Shown here: piece after piece, positions 1 to 10,391 of the stretch | Numbering within the stretch: the first letter of the stretch is position 1 | Layout of the letters: each line of letters begins with the position of its first letter | NCBI GenBank assembly: GCA_033558025.1 | Contig: JAUCEF010000005.1 | Span: 868,001 to 932,000 of the forward strand | Length of the DNA stretch: 64,000 bases | Source of the DNA: Phytophthora sp. 'mugwort' | Lineage: Eukaryota; Oomycota; Peronosporomycetes; Peronosporales; Peronosporaceae | Direction of reading: 5' to 3' | Position numbers and translations under genes: made by a program | The notes under the pieces: model-generated | The model's database searches: none | What the model was told of the DNA's origin: nothing | Seen by the model: only the letters and a program-made list of their open reading frames with translations

Positions 1-1412
1 CCGCTACGCCAAACGCAATGAAACTCTTATTCGCGGCGACAAGCTTGTGAAAAAAAGTCATTGGGTATGGCGCTAATGTTTTCTATCTCTGGGCTCTGGG
101 TAATGATATGCCTTGCGGTCGATTGACTACAATTGAATCATATAATGGTATCAATGATGACATAGTCAATGACAAGATCTTTGGTTTTCTCGAATGCGAC
201 ATTCGAACTCCAGACCACTTGAAAGAGTAATTTAGCGAAATGACTCCTATTTTCAAAAACATTGAAATTGATTGCACTGATGAGAAGTTCATAGGCTCAC
301 ATATGTATGAGTACAACCATACACGCGGTAAAAATGGTGCCAACCCCGCTCGCAAGCTCACTGATAGCTACTTCGGTAAGAAAACCCTCATTTATGCACC
401 TCTACTCAAATGTACCTATCTCATGGAATGGAGATAACGAAGACCTACATCTTCATCAAGTTGAGTGCTCACAAAGCATTCAAGCCATTTATGGAAGAGA
501 TATCTCAAGCACGACGCGACGTTATCGCCGATGAGAACAAGAAAATGGTTGGAATGATGATGAAGCTCGTTGGCAACTCTGCGTTTGGCCGTTCCGGCAT
601 GGATATGAGCAAGCAAAAAATGGTTAAATGAGTCTCTGAAGAGACAGTTATTGAGAAAAAGATCGAACATTTCACGTTTCATTCGTTGGATGAGCTAAAT
701 GGCTCATGTGAGATTACCATGAAGAAGCGCCTCATCAAGAGTAAGAATCCGATTGATCTATTGATTGCCATCTATCAGCTTGCTAAGCTCCGAATGCTCC
801 AATTCTACTATGATTGCATCGATTTCTACTTCGATCGCAGCGATTTTCAATATCAGGAGATGGACACTGACTCCGCGTATATCGCTTTCAGCTGTGATAA
901 TCCTTTCCGCGAGTGTATCAAGCCTGAGCTTCAAGACCAAGCAGCACAAATATGAATGGTTTCCGCGAGACTATAACAAGGAAGTGTACATCTATGATAT
1001 ATTCACTCCTGGCCTATTCAAGGAAGAGTGGCGAGGTGATGCGATAGTAGCACTATCCAGCAAGAATTACATTTACTATATCCCACATGAAGAACACATG
1101 GTCAAGAAAGATGAAAGACTTGTTAATGGGAAAGCCGAATATTTCAAGCTGTCCGCGAAGGGTATTCAAAGAACGAGAACAATGATTTACTATCGCCTGA
1201 AAACTTCGAGTCCGTTGTTCGCGATCGTATAACTCTCAGAGGAACTAACAAAAGTTTCCGCATTAGTAAAGAGACTAAATCAATCATTACATACAGTTAA
1301 ACAAAGACTGCCTAAGTATTGGTACGTCAAGCGTAAGGTTTTAAATGATGGTATTTCTACAATTCCGCTCGATATTTATGGGAAACTCTTTGCATATTTG
1401 TTTTGTTTCTAA
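1..1412 (+). pseudogene. Family B DNA polymerase (Polinton pPolB), C-terminal part, broken
   Basis: This is the palm/thumb part of a family B DNA polymerase; in Polintons the enzyme is the protein-primed replicase. Coding similarity moves between frames at about 230, 420, 640-690 and 940-960, and there are internal stops. The finger motif KLVGNSAFGR is visible near 565-595 and corresponds to the KxxxNSxYG motif of family B. The metal-binding motif DTDS is intact at 863-874 inside MDTDSAYIAF. The reading ends at a TAA at 1410-1412. The N-terminal exonuclease and TPR1-type regions would lie left of the window. Position before an RVE integrase fits Maverick gene order. The polymerase assignment is confident; the protein-primed subtype rests on context. 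Confidence 0.85.
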
Positions 1413-1419
1413 TATAGAC
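1412..1419 (+). promoter_or_regulatory. TATAG-type promoter motif before the integrase
   Basis: ATATAGAC ends one base before the integrase ATG at 1421. The polymerase stop TAA overlaps it. Related ATATAGA motifs precede several other genes of this element, which is why it is called a regulatory site. Confidence 0.45.
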
Positions 1420-1420
1420 C

Positions 1421-2465
1421 ATGGACGAGCTACTATTAAAGCTTTATCATGATCCTAAAACAGGGTATATCGGCAGTAATACTCTGTATCAGAAGGCTAA
1501 AAAAATTGAAAAATCTATTCGTCTGAAGGATGCTAAGGAGTGGTATGCCAAGAAGACTGATATCCAACGCTACAACGGCAAAGCAACTCGATTTGATGAT
1601 TTTAAGATTGCTTCAAGCAATCCCAATTGTTGGCAGATAGATTTAGCATTCTGGAAAGGAAAGATGATTCTAACGTCTATCAATATCAACTCCAGAACTG
1701 GATTTGCTAAGATATTAGCGGCAAGCGCTGGAGTAGTGTCTCCAAGGGTATTAGATCTCTTGAATCACTTAAAGTTGATATTTTAACTACCGACAATGGC
1801 TCTGAGTTCATGAATAGGCATGCCCAAGCCTATTTCAAAAGCAAATCTATCACTCACTACAACAACGAACCGGGTGATCACGGAATGATGGGCAAGGTTG
1901 AACGATTTAACTGTACGCTTTAGTCGAGATTGATGAAGATAAAGCAACCACTAACGCTCAAACTACTAAGCGATGTTATCAACAACTATAACAATACTAA
2001 GCACACTTCTATCAAAATGACACCGAATGAAGCATCTAGACAGGTTATTGCATCTGAATTAGATCATAACAACAACGCTATGTATAAGTTTGAGAATCGG
2101 CTTAAAATTGGAGCTTCTGTGTTATATCGTTTGAAGAAGACGCAATTTGAAAAGGAATCGGCGAGATGGAGCAAGGCTATTATGAAATAGTAGGCATCGA
2201 TGGCTATCGCGTTCAAACTAGATCTAAGAATGGACATACACTCTACAAGGCACCAAATGATTTCAAACTGGTTAATGACGCGATAACCGGTGCAAAGATT
2301 ATGAATATAGGGGTTGAGAAGGTCATGGACCATAAGAAACAGCAATCAGGTAAATACAGATATCTCGTCAAATGGATTGGATATGACGATCTATCCTGGG
2401 AACCACAAGATAATCTCCGATTGATCAACAAAAACAAGCGATCTACCCTTGAAACTGAGTACTAG
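1421..2465 (+). pseudogene. Maverick RVE-family integrase with C-terminal chromodomain, broken
   Basis: This is a DDE integrase of the retroviral (RVE) type, which would insert the element into host DNA. The start ATG at 1421 follows the promoter motif directly. The three acidic positions are recognisable: D in QIDLAFW (about 1640), D in TTDNGSEF (1792-1794) and E in GKVERFN (about 1895). A C-terminal chromodomain reads YRYLVKWIGYDDLSWEP near 2350-2405 and retains the aromatic and WEP signature. Lesions are a frameshift at about 1720-1760, an in-frame TAG at about 1921 and a frameshift at about 2165-2190. Chromodomain integrases are known from Mavericks and chromoviruses; they are thought to read histone marks to choose sites. 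The neighbouring polymerase and downstream capsid genes favour a Maverick over a Gypsy element. Confidence 0.88.
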
Positions 2466-2548
2466 AATTCAAAGAGCTCGCATAGCGGTTCCGGTGTTGG
2501 TTTCGCCCGCCAGAACAAATGAAACATCCAGTTTTTATATCTGACTTG

Positions 2549-2562
2549 ATATATAGAAATCA
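2549..2562 (+). promoter_or_regulatory. TATATAG-type promoter motif
   Basis: GATATATAGAAATC lies in the gap after the integrase, 10 bases before an ATG at 2572. It closely matches the motif at 2895-2908. Confidence 0.4.
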
Positions 2563-2762
2563 ACCCCAAATATGGTCCGAATTGTTTAGAAAAGAAACAT
2601 GAGCTTGATAATCTTCGTCCAAAGGTATGGATCATTCAGGAAGTGAGCCGCATTGAAAACGAGTTGTTGAATCTTGATGCAACAGCAAACTTTCGTAAAA
2701 CAGTTGTCAATCGTAAATACCAGCGAGAATTGGAGATCATCTTTGGCGTCCCATTTCATTGA
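2553..2762 (+). pseudogene. Small unrecognised coding remnant
   Basis: An open frame of 69 codons runs from ATA 2553 to TGA 2760-2762 without an in-frame ATG near its start; the ATG at 2572 is in another frame, which suggests a frameshift near the start. The predicted peptide is charged and helix-like (for example ELLNLDATANFRKTVVNRKY). It matches no family I recognise. It sits just after the TATATAG motif at 2549 and between the integrase and the coiled-coil gene, so it was probably a small gene of the element. Confidence 0.35.
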
Positions 2763-2894
2763 AGCAAGGATCGCTATTTCAATCTATTAAATGAGCAAAA
2801 TCATATATGCCATTCGTACGCATCGTTTCAGCACGATTCAGTTATGCCGAGCTACTGGTGAGAGTATTTATCCACTCAATTTTTATGCTTAGAA

Positions 2895-2908
2895 TGATAT
2901 ATAGACTT
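2895..2908 (+). promoter_or_regulatory. TATATAG-type promoter motif
   Basis: TGATATATAGACTT ends three bases before an ATG at 2912 that is in frame with a coding stretch to 3175. It decides that start over the upstream ATG at 2807. Confidence 0.45.
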
Positions 2909-2911
2909 ACA

Positions 2912-3954
2912 ATGTTCCCCAATTTCACATGCCTCGCTCAGAGAGAGCAGAAGCGAGAGGAACTTCTTGAGAAAGCTCAGCGTCGTGTTCGGCAAGCCAA
3001 AGTCAAGCGGGAGATGTATGAAGGTGCGTCATGGGCTACTGATATCTCGAATGGCATAACTACTATAGCGAGGAAATCAACAGAATCAACTCAGACAGAC
3101 TCGACAACTGAGTCGTCTAAGTCCTTTAAAAAACGGTGCGTGATGAATCCACCCAGACAAACCGTGAGGTATTAACTGTTGAAACAAACACTGAACCTCA
3201 CCCTTTTCAATTGATAAACTTTTTTATTAGTCGTACGCACTCTGTTTGTATTGGTGAAACTAATAGTGCGTACGACTAATAAAAAAAGTTCAGATTCGTT
3301 CTAAGACTACAGATATTGGAACACAGATTGAAGTAGCAGAAGACTTAGCGGAAAAGGATTTATTCAATGAAGGAGATGATGATCAAGATCAATCTAAGAC
3401 AGCAGTTGCTCAAATATTTGAGGTTTATCCGATTCTTACAGACTTAGATATTCACCCTCTAGCTTCCAACTGTCGTCAGTTATCGAAATATTACATTAGA
3501 AAAGATGCGAAGATATACAGCATTAAGCTAAATAGAGCATCTTTAGCACCAACTATCGATTGGTCTGAGACGTACGATCATATCAGAGAAGTTTTGACTG
3601 AAAATGTTCGCTTCCTCGCATACCTAACTGAAATGGAAGTACGCCGTGAAATGGGAAAAGAAGATAAGCTGATTCCCTATCACATATGGCAACTTATTGG
3701 ATCGAAGCGAAAACGATTCAATATTTCGGGAGCGGATGACGCAGATCGCGAATCAAAAACTTGATGATAGCTTTCTATTCGATAAGTCAACATCCACAAC
3801 GTCTGACCAAACTGACAGCAAGGTTAAACTATTCTGGACCATTAGCAGAAATAAGGAAGTGCTTAAAGCTAAGGGGTTGAGAAAGAAAGTCATTTCAATT
3901 CTCGTTGAGGCGAATAAAACACCTTCTGCTGATGTAGATGGATATATGGATTGA
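2912..3954 (+). pseudogene. Coiled-coil protein with TQT motifs, interrupted by a hairpin
   Basis: I do not recognise the family. The reading starts at ATG 2912 and opens with a basic, coiled-coil-like stretch (QREQKREELLEKAQRRVRQA). It continues with short STQTD / ESTQTN / DIGTQIE motifs, then a mixed region with a hydrophobic core, and ends at TGA 3952-3954. Coding character switches frame at about 3130, across the hairpin at 3217-3290, and again at about 3700-3760. The parts before and after the hairpin share the TQT motif, which supports one original gene that was interrupted. It lies between the replication genes and a second unknown gene on the same strand. A structural or scaffold role is possible but not shown. 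Confidence 0.5.
3217..3290. repeat. Near-perfect 25-bp inverted repeat (hairpin)
   Basis: The arms at 3217-3241 and 3265-3290 are exact reverse complements except for one extra A in the right arm. They enclose a 23-base loop at 3242-3264. The inner part of each arm contains the palindrome CGTACG. The hairpin interrupts the coding frame of the TQT-motif protein. It could be a tiny MITE-like insertion or a palindromic processing/termination signal. No flanking target duplication was seen. Confidence 0.85.
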
Positions 3955-5367
3955 TGGTAATTTCATTAGTCTATTTGGTAAAGATAGTAATCGTACGAAG
4001 CCTGCTATCACTAAGAGTCAATTGGGCAATCACATACCAATCGTTTGTAAATATGGCCAACGTCAGAGGACTTGACCTGATATTAATCGGTAAATAGGAT
4101 GAGAAAAAGGTAGCGAAGGATTTCACAATAGGTGAGGGGGAAGCCCGACATGGAGTAATGAGCGGCGCCGATGAAGATGTGGAACCAAAGCTGACCAACA
4201 CCGACACTGACGCCAAAAGAATCCTAACAGATTGTTACAGTCAGTTGGTGAGCGAACGTGTTGTTATCGCATTTCGCCTGAAGCCGATTGTTGATACTAA
4301 AAATGGGCTAAAATCTCATTCGGATTATTATTTCGGTGAGCCAGCACCCACTAGTCCATTAAATATCAGAAATAGAAAAAATAACCAAGTAACTGGTAAT
4401 GCTTGATCTGATCTCATGAATACCATCCAGTGGATGGATACTTTCACATCGCTATTGAACTACTTTGAAGAATTAGATCATTACCTTTCCGGCGTTGAAT
4501 ACCAGTTTCCATCAAACGATCAAGAAGCAGCCAAACTGGTGAAGGAGAAGGAACTTGATAAGCAAAGGCGAGCAAACCTTGATGAAAATCTTAATATTCT
4601 AAATAAAAGCTATCTTAGGTAGCGTTCAAGACATCAAACGTCAAAGTACTGAGGAATATGTTGAAGAACCAGATAAATTGCAGAAGCTTCACGGCGAGGC
4701 CGAGGCAGCTTTCCAACCATATGGCGAAGCTCAGAAGCGATATAAAGCCGCTAAGGCCGCTGTGAGAGGTTCAAACTCAAAATCATTAAGATCAGCTCTG
4801 AAGGCCGCTCAATCAGCGATGAGAGCTACGAAGTCAGTATATAATTCTAAAAGCTAAGCGACATTCTGACGCTCTCCCTAAATTAGAGGGACGTGGCCTA
4901 AGAGGCGCGGGTGTAACTTCACTGGATGGAGTAGTCCGACGGGGTCGTACTTACAATCTCAATGAGATCCAGGGCTTAGCAACTCCAAGCGCGTACATAT
5001 ATCGTCAGCTTGGTAGCAAGTACATACGTTTAGGCACTCGTGATTGTACAACCAAATCGAAGGAAGTGCGGACCTAAATGCAATATCAGCGATAGTCTCC
5101 AAGCTATGATCAGGGCCCTTGTGTATAAGCAGCACATTGACCAAGCTGCTTACGATAAGCTTAGTATCGTCGACAAAATAATGTTTAAGGCTCACGGACC
5201 CACTTGAGACCCTTCGAGCTGATTATGATAAGCAAAAGGGCGAGCTTGACTTAGGAAACGATAATCCAAGCATCATCAAACAGCTGAAATCGCTCACTGT
5301 GGATATGTACAGCCATCGATTGATTGATGAGAAAGAGTTTAAGGAAATTATAACGCGCCTACTATAA
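3955..5367 (+). pseudogene. Unrecognised helical/basic structural-type gene, broken
   Basis: I do not recognise the family. A long frame covers about 4045-4622 with single stops at about 4096 (TAG) and 4404 (TGA). It shifts at about 4610 into an Ala/Lys-rich helical stretch (KRYKAAKAAVRGSNSKSLRS, about 4737-4796), then at about 4857 into a region with GRGLRGAG and a Tyr-rich segment. After another shift at about 5075 it becomes a helical C-terminus that reaches TAA 5365-5367. The order of acidic, coiled, basic and helical parts suggests a virion structural or DNA-packing protein. It could also be two genes, split near 4860. It converges on the minus-strand tail-fibre gene, and their 3' ends nearly touch. 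Confidence 0.45.
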
Positions 5368-5369
5368 AT

Positions 5370-7494
5370 CAGCGACGGATCTGCTCCCTCCTCGATATCG
5401 TCTCGATAGAAGACACTGGTCAAATCTGTTAATTTAGCAGAACAAGACCTTGAGCTAACAACCCTACCTCCTGCCCTGGTCGATTTTCAGACTCAATCCA
5501 ATCATACAGAACTACATCAACGTTGTCGTAGAGACGCCTGATGCGATCGAGAGGAGCACTTTGAATATTTCGCTTGAGTCGTCGATCAGAGGTCATTGCC
5601 ATCGCTGGGCACGAAATGTAACCCGAGAAGACAGCAGAGACGCTGTAGACGATTGGACCGAGAGCGCTTTCTGTAACTCCGTTGTCAGTTCTAAGGCGAT
5701 ATACAGTACTACCGCCCATACCAAAAGTAAACGAATTTAAAGGTGCAATGTGCAAATAACTCGAAGGGCTCGTGTACCAATTCCGAGGCGCCCAATAGAA
5801 GTTAGTATCATCCTTGTTGCTCCATTACTATACCAGTTCGTGCTATCTGCTGAGCTGCTATGAGCTGTTCCGCCAATGGATATTTCCCAACTTGAAAAAC
5901 TAGTACCATCGAGTAGGATGCTTGTCCTACCAGTGGATGGGGATATATTGTTATATAGGTGGAGCATAGTAGATCCACCGGCGATGTAGGCTCCATTATA
6001 TGTACTTGAACTATCTAGGGTCAACTGGTATGAACCCGATGGAGTTGCAGTATTTAGGTATGCTCTCCCATCATAAGAAGTAACAGATTGTTTGATGATG
6101 CGAAAGCGCTCGTCGTCGAAGATCCTGATACGATATTGAGAGCTGGAGAGCTACTGTAAAATTGAGTTCCGGAATTCCCGCCTCATGCCTGTGATCCTAA
6201 TACATAGCCGTGAAACCAACCGGATTGATAATTAGTAGCAAAGTCAACGAGCTTGTGCTCTGAACGAATAACCTCTTTGTATTCAGCAGAGCTTGTGCCA
6301 ACTATTCCCGATTGATTGCACCCACTCACAAGGTGAAGTAGTGGACTGCATTTCTAAATAGCAGATGATCGGGTCCCGATGGTGAGTCCATCATCGCCAG
6401 AATCACGAAAGAGATATACTATTTCCTTGTTTGGAGTATTCCCGTAAAAAGAGATAAACCTGACCCAGCTACATTAAGTGGAACGCGGATCACATTAAGT
6501 GGATCGAAGATCAGAGCTTTGTTTGACGTGAGAACGCCATAGCCCCCGTTCAACACGCTCAGGTCGATAGCTACTCCACTGAGTCTGTACGACGAATCGA
6601 TATACGAGGATGCTCCAGTAATAGAAAGTACTCGTGATAGACCGGATATTGTTAGAGAGCCACCGATTGATAATCCGGATAGAGTACCGACGCTTGTGAT
6701 GTTGGATTGAGTCGCTGTTTGAAGGGTACCACTGAGGGATTATGCATACAGTGCATTAATACAAGTAATATTACTGCTGGCGATTAAGACAAGAGCTTTA
6801 TTGGCTCCCTCAGAGCCTTTGGTTACTCCGTCAAGGACCGCTATTTCTACCTCGCTGATCACTGCCGTACCGAGTGCTAAACTGCTACAGATGGTGAGCG
6901 ATCTCAATGTGCCAATGACAGTTATATTCGACTGGGAGGGAGTGGATAGGGTGCCTGTTCTTGACGTAGAACTGAGCGTTGATAGACCGGTCTAATCCCG
7001 TGAAGCGCCAGTAAACGATAGATTGCCTGCAATAGTCGAAGCAGATAATGATCCAAGCGATGTGATATTAGGCTGAGCCGCCGTCTGGAGCGTACCAGTC
7101 AGCGAAGTAGCTGCCAGCGAAGTAATTTTTTTCCGATAGATCCAGATCCATCCAGCATGAGTGCTTTTACCCGGCGTGGTAGTACTTGGGGTGATGTCGA
7201 GAGTGTATGCAGGAGCAGACGACACGATGGATCCATTCATTATCAAGCTTACACAAGATAGTGTCCCAATACCATTGATATCATTGCTAGTGCCTGGAGC
7301 AAGGGCTACACCTTATATTGCAACTCCTGGGGTAATACCAGAAATATATGTTAGTCGATAATCATTCTTATCGAGGTAAAGCGTCTGGGCATACTCATAG
7401 GTCAGATAGCCTCTGGCATCTAACGTTAGCTAGAATGCAGGATTGTAGATCGGTGATATGAATATTGGCTGAGGATATGAGAACCAGAACTCAT
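5370..7494 (-). pseudogene. Phage-like tail fibre/adhesin with C-terminal S74 chaperone, broken
   Basis: The N-terminal part opens near ATG 7494. The middle carries a repeated motif GTLxTxxQxNITxxGTL, seen at about 7097-7049, 6956-6906 and 6730-6680; this is typical of trimeric phage tail fibres and related viral adhesins. Next comes a Gly/Ser/Thr-rich shaft ending in GRLGIGT at about 5790-5770. The C-terminal block contains SDRRLKRNI near 5590-5560, the Ser-Lys dyad of peptidase S74 (intramolecular chaperone), followed by DWIESENRPGQEVGLLAQ. S74 domains trimerise fibres and then cut themselves off. Stops and frameshifts occur throughout (for example about 7430, 7310, 6992, 6740, 5740 and 5430). 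It would have acted in host-cell attachment. The family call is confident; the exact 3' limit is not. Confidence 0.8.
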
Positions 7495-7511
7495 GTTTAT
7501 TTTTATCTTAA

Positions 7512-7521
7512 TCTATATAGA
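7512..7521. promoter_or_regulatory. Palindromic TATATA motif in a divergent promoter
   Basis: TCTATATAGA is a perfect 10-base palindrome. It lies in the 50-bp gap between the tail-fibre start (7494, minus) and the ATPase start (7545, plus). Its symmetry would let one site serve both directions. Confidence 0.5.
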
Positions 7522-7544
7522 TCCAGCGATTAATAGACACGACC

Positions 7545-8229
7545 ATGAGCGCTATTCCAGATTTCGCTGCTTCGTTGGGTAAGAAGTACAAGACAGCTGG
7601 TATGGGCGATATCACTGCGCTTGACATTAAAAAGCTATTTAGAATGATTGTTCTTGGACCCTCTTTCAGTGGGAAAAACAACCTATGCTTTTTCATTCTC
7701 AAACATGCATCCCACGTATTCGCCCATTTAACGATTGCTCCCAATCCCCACCAAGAACTGTATGAGTACCTTCGCGACAAGCTTGAGGATTACATTACTT
7801 TCACTGATCCAGATACGCCTCCGAGCGTAAATCAAGTGCGTCGTACACCATTAAGTTCCAATAAACATGAGCTTATTATCATAGCTGATAACAGTAACGA
7901 TAAGCTACTCCAGAAGAATATCTTTTCCAACTATTATACACGTGGAAAACACTTCAAGGTGAGTACCGTATTCCTAAGCCACAGCTATTCTACAACTGAT
8001 AAGATGATACGATTGAACAGTGAAATTGTTGTTATTCTACGAGCAAATAGTAAAAGGGACTTGCAAATGATTGTCCGTGATTTCAATATAAATGGCATAG
8101 ACGAAAACAAATAATGATTCCTATAATAAAACAATATCACGAGGCAAAGGTCAAATCTTACTTGTAGACAGCGTGAAAAGTCAACTACGATATAACTTTA
8201 ATGAAGTAAACAGTGCAGCTGATTTTTAA
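7545..8229 (+). pseudogene. A32/FtsK-HerA-type genome-packaging ATPase, broken
   Basis: This is the packaging ATPase that would pump the element's DNA into capsids. The start ATG at 7545 follows the palindromic motif. The frame is open for 189 codons to a stop at 8112-8114 and continues in another frame (KGQILLVDSVKSQLRYNFNE) to TAA 8227-8229, so one frameshift separates the C-terminus. The P-loop reads GPSFSGKNN, where the usual residue after GK is Thr or Ser. The Walker B region reads LIIIADN, where a second acidic residue is usual. Downstream STVFLSHSY and RANSKRD fit the family. Total length of about 228 codons is typical for PLV ATPases. The two changed motif positions suggest loss of activity. 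Confidence 0.85.
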
Positions 8230-8252
8230 GCTTATTGATCGGTAAGCGAGCG

Positions 8253-8756
8253 TCAATGCTTCCGTGTTGCGTAACGCTTATTTATCTCAATCAACCTGAC
8301 ATTGCTACCACATTCACATTCCAGTCGCTTCGACATTCTTTGTTTGATAGCTTCTATATTATCATTGTAGTACCGCTTCTGAAACTCAATGCGCTGCTCT
8401 CTATTATTATTATATTGGAGTCTGTTGTGGGCACGCTTTTGTTCTTGAAACTGATCTTCTGTCTGATATGCCCTTTGGAAATTAACCGTGTGTTGGGGTT
8501 CTATCAGTTTCTAATTGCTCAAACTCACACAACTGTCGCCGGTCAGTGATTTCATGCTCACTGATCTTTTCAATCTGAAAGTTTTCAGTACCGTGGGATT
8601 CAAAGTATTGGTGAATTGAGCAACCTACTCGTTCATCGATCCAGCGTTTATATTTATATAATGTTCAGCCCAACGAGTGGAAAGATTCTGTGTAGTCGAG
8701 CCAATGTACACGATGGTCTCATCTGCATTGGTAATCTTATATACACATCCATTCAT
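8253..8756 (-). pseudogene. GIY-YIG endonuclease (copy 1), broken
   Basis: The start ATG at 8756 is followed by VYKITN and VYIGSTTQNLSTRWAEHY, which are the two GIY-YIG core strands and the catalytic Arg helix. A frameshift follows at about 8655-8640; the next frame holds EKISEHEITDRRQLCEFEQ with the conserved Glu helix. Another break at about 8500 leads to a C-terminal piece with CECGS and a basic RYATRKH end at TGA 8253-8255, resembling a small zinc-binding tail. GIY-YIG nucleases of this single-domain type occur in phages, PLVs and giant viruses as selfish endonucleases or in recombination. A second copy with the same ISEHEI and CECGS features lies at 13,023-13,490. Confidence 0.8.
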
Positions 8757-8757
8757 A

Positions 8758-8765
8758 CCTATATA
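8758..8765 (-). promoter_or_regulatory. TATATAG-type promoter motif before GIY-YIG copy 1
   Basis: On the minus strand TATATAGG ends one base before the ATG at 8756. Confidence 0.4.
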
Positions 8766-8810
8766 AAATTATTATATTTATTTGCGCTTATCGCTTAAAT
8801 ATGATCTTAT

Positions 8811-8820
8811 AAATATAGCT
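8811..8820 (+). promoter_or_regulatory. TATAG-type promoter motif before the minor capsid gene
   Basis: AAATATAGCT lies four bases before the ATG at 8825 and is a weaker match to the shared element motif. Confidence 0.35.
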
Positions 8821-8824
8821 TATA

Positions 8825-9668
8825 ATGTGTGCGAGTTTTATCAAGCTCGATTCCACGAACCTCGTTCAAGATGGGTACAACTAAACTTGGCGTTACAGTT
8901 TCCCGAGTTCTGCTGCCGATTTTCGCGATGCTGTTTGTGCCGTTCAATCAATAAGCATGTACAACTCCGAATACAATATCGATGCGACCCAGTTCTGGAA
9001 CAACACTTCCGAAATCGAAGTACCTACGGGTGCTACAACATCCATTGTGAGTATCAATCTCTCGGATGGTGTTTACACGTATGCCGATATCAATCGAAGC
9101 ATCCAGACTGCTCTCGTTGATGCTGGTGCTTATCTTGATCCATCTGGAAATAATGTTTTTTACATCCAATTATCGGAATATTATGCTGTTCAGTTTGATT
9201 TCAGTGTTACCCCGATGACTCTACCTACCGTTGGAGGTACCTGGACAATACCTACTACTGGGCTATATAGCTCCGGCGGTTCTGGTTTGCCTACTACTAC
9301 GCGCGTTCCACACCTGAAAGGTTGTCGGATTGACTGTTGGAACATATCCATCGTCCCCTGAAACGGCTGCAAGCGTTCACCTTTCGAACACGATCCCTCA
9401 GATCTACAATACGAGTTCATTCATCGTACGGTGCGATCTAATTAAGAATGAATACGTTGCGAGTGACGATATTCTGAGTGCATTCGATCGAGGTGATGCA
9501 TCGATTGGACAGCTAATTAGCTACAAGCCGAGTCAATATGCTTGGATGAACTGTCACAACGGTGCTCGTACGACGATTACGATCTCCACATACAACCAGA
9601 TTAATCAGAAGGTTAAGCTTCGAGATACTTCGGTCTCGATCATGCTTTTGCTTCGACCAAAAAAATAA
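8825..9668 (+). pseudogene. Probable minor capsid (penton-like) protein, broken
   Basis: The start ATG at 8825 begins MCASFIKLDSTN. An in-frame TAA at about 8882 interrupts an otherwise matching frame that runs on to 9361. A frameshift at about 9325-9330 moves to the frame that ends at 9666-9668. The pattern fits PLV and Polinton minor capsid (penton) proteins: an N-terminal strand, then AVQSISMYNSEYNI, a NN...VPTGATTSIVSINLSDGVYTY segment read in parts, IQTAL and a strand-rich C-terminus. Such proteins form the five-fold vertices of the capsid. It lies with the ATPase, protease and MCP, as expected for a morphogenesis cluster. The penton assignment rests on pattern recognition, not on a catalytic motif. 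Confidence 0.6.
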
Positions 9669-9709
9669 AGCCATTGCTTGTGTCGTTTTTTAGCGTAATG
9701 AGGCGGAAA

Positions 9710-10391
9710 TTACAATCTAAAGCTCCCCGCTTGCATAGGCTTCTTCTTCATGGCACAGAGCTTAGCCATATGATCGCGAGGTTCCTGAGAACCTTTTGCA
9801 CATCTCTTAGCCTTTGTCTTTGGTTTGCCAACACCTACTCCATACCGACGGCGAACCTCACCTCGAAAAGATTCGATAAGGTCCCCAATTTTCAGGTTTG
9901 GTAGCATTGGAAAGCAGAAACTTCTCTCCGGCATCGACCGCATCAGTAATAATTCCCTTGCGCTTTGTGTAAGCGAGAGCCCGTTTGGCCCCCTTCTTCA
10001 CATTACTCATAGTTAGGCATCCTCCTTCCTTATCGCTATCATAACCCCGATACCCGTAATGGAGCGGATAGCAGTTCTCGCTGGATAGCGCCCTGGGGAG
10101 CACCGAGTGCAGTTGTGATGCCTCCCCAATATATTCCCCAGATACTGCCCCCGTGCATGCCTCCACCTCGCATATGCCTGAAAGGATATCCGATCTCCTT
10201 TTTGGTAATAGCCAATCGCGTTCCTTTACCTGATTCTGAGCTCGAAGATATTTAGTATACGATTCAGGATGAAGATGAAGCGTAGCACCAGAACCAGTTA
10301 ACTCATCTTTAGTCAATGGGAGAGTACCAGACTTAAATGCCCTCTTGATCTTCGCCTCTGGGATTGACGATGAAACTGTATCCCACCTCAC
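9710..10391 (-). pseudogene. Basic capsid-associated or core precursor protein, broken
   Basis: The frame starts at a GTG at 10391 (no usable ATG is seen) and is open for 177 codons to 9858. The final part continues in another frame to TAA at 9710-9712. The C-terminus is strongly basic (GKPKTKAKR, then MKKKPMQAGSFRL), and the middle contains Gly-Ser rich and LHLHPESY segments. A small basic protein between penton-like, protease and MCP genes resembles adenovirus-like core or capsid-cement precursors that the protease cuts, but I cannot name a family. Frameshifts lie at about 9900-9940 and probably near 10,170. The unusual GTG start next to a GC-rich stretch suggests that the true N-terminus has been lost. 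Confidence 0.45.
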
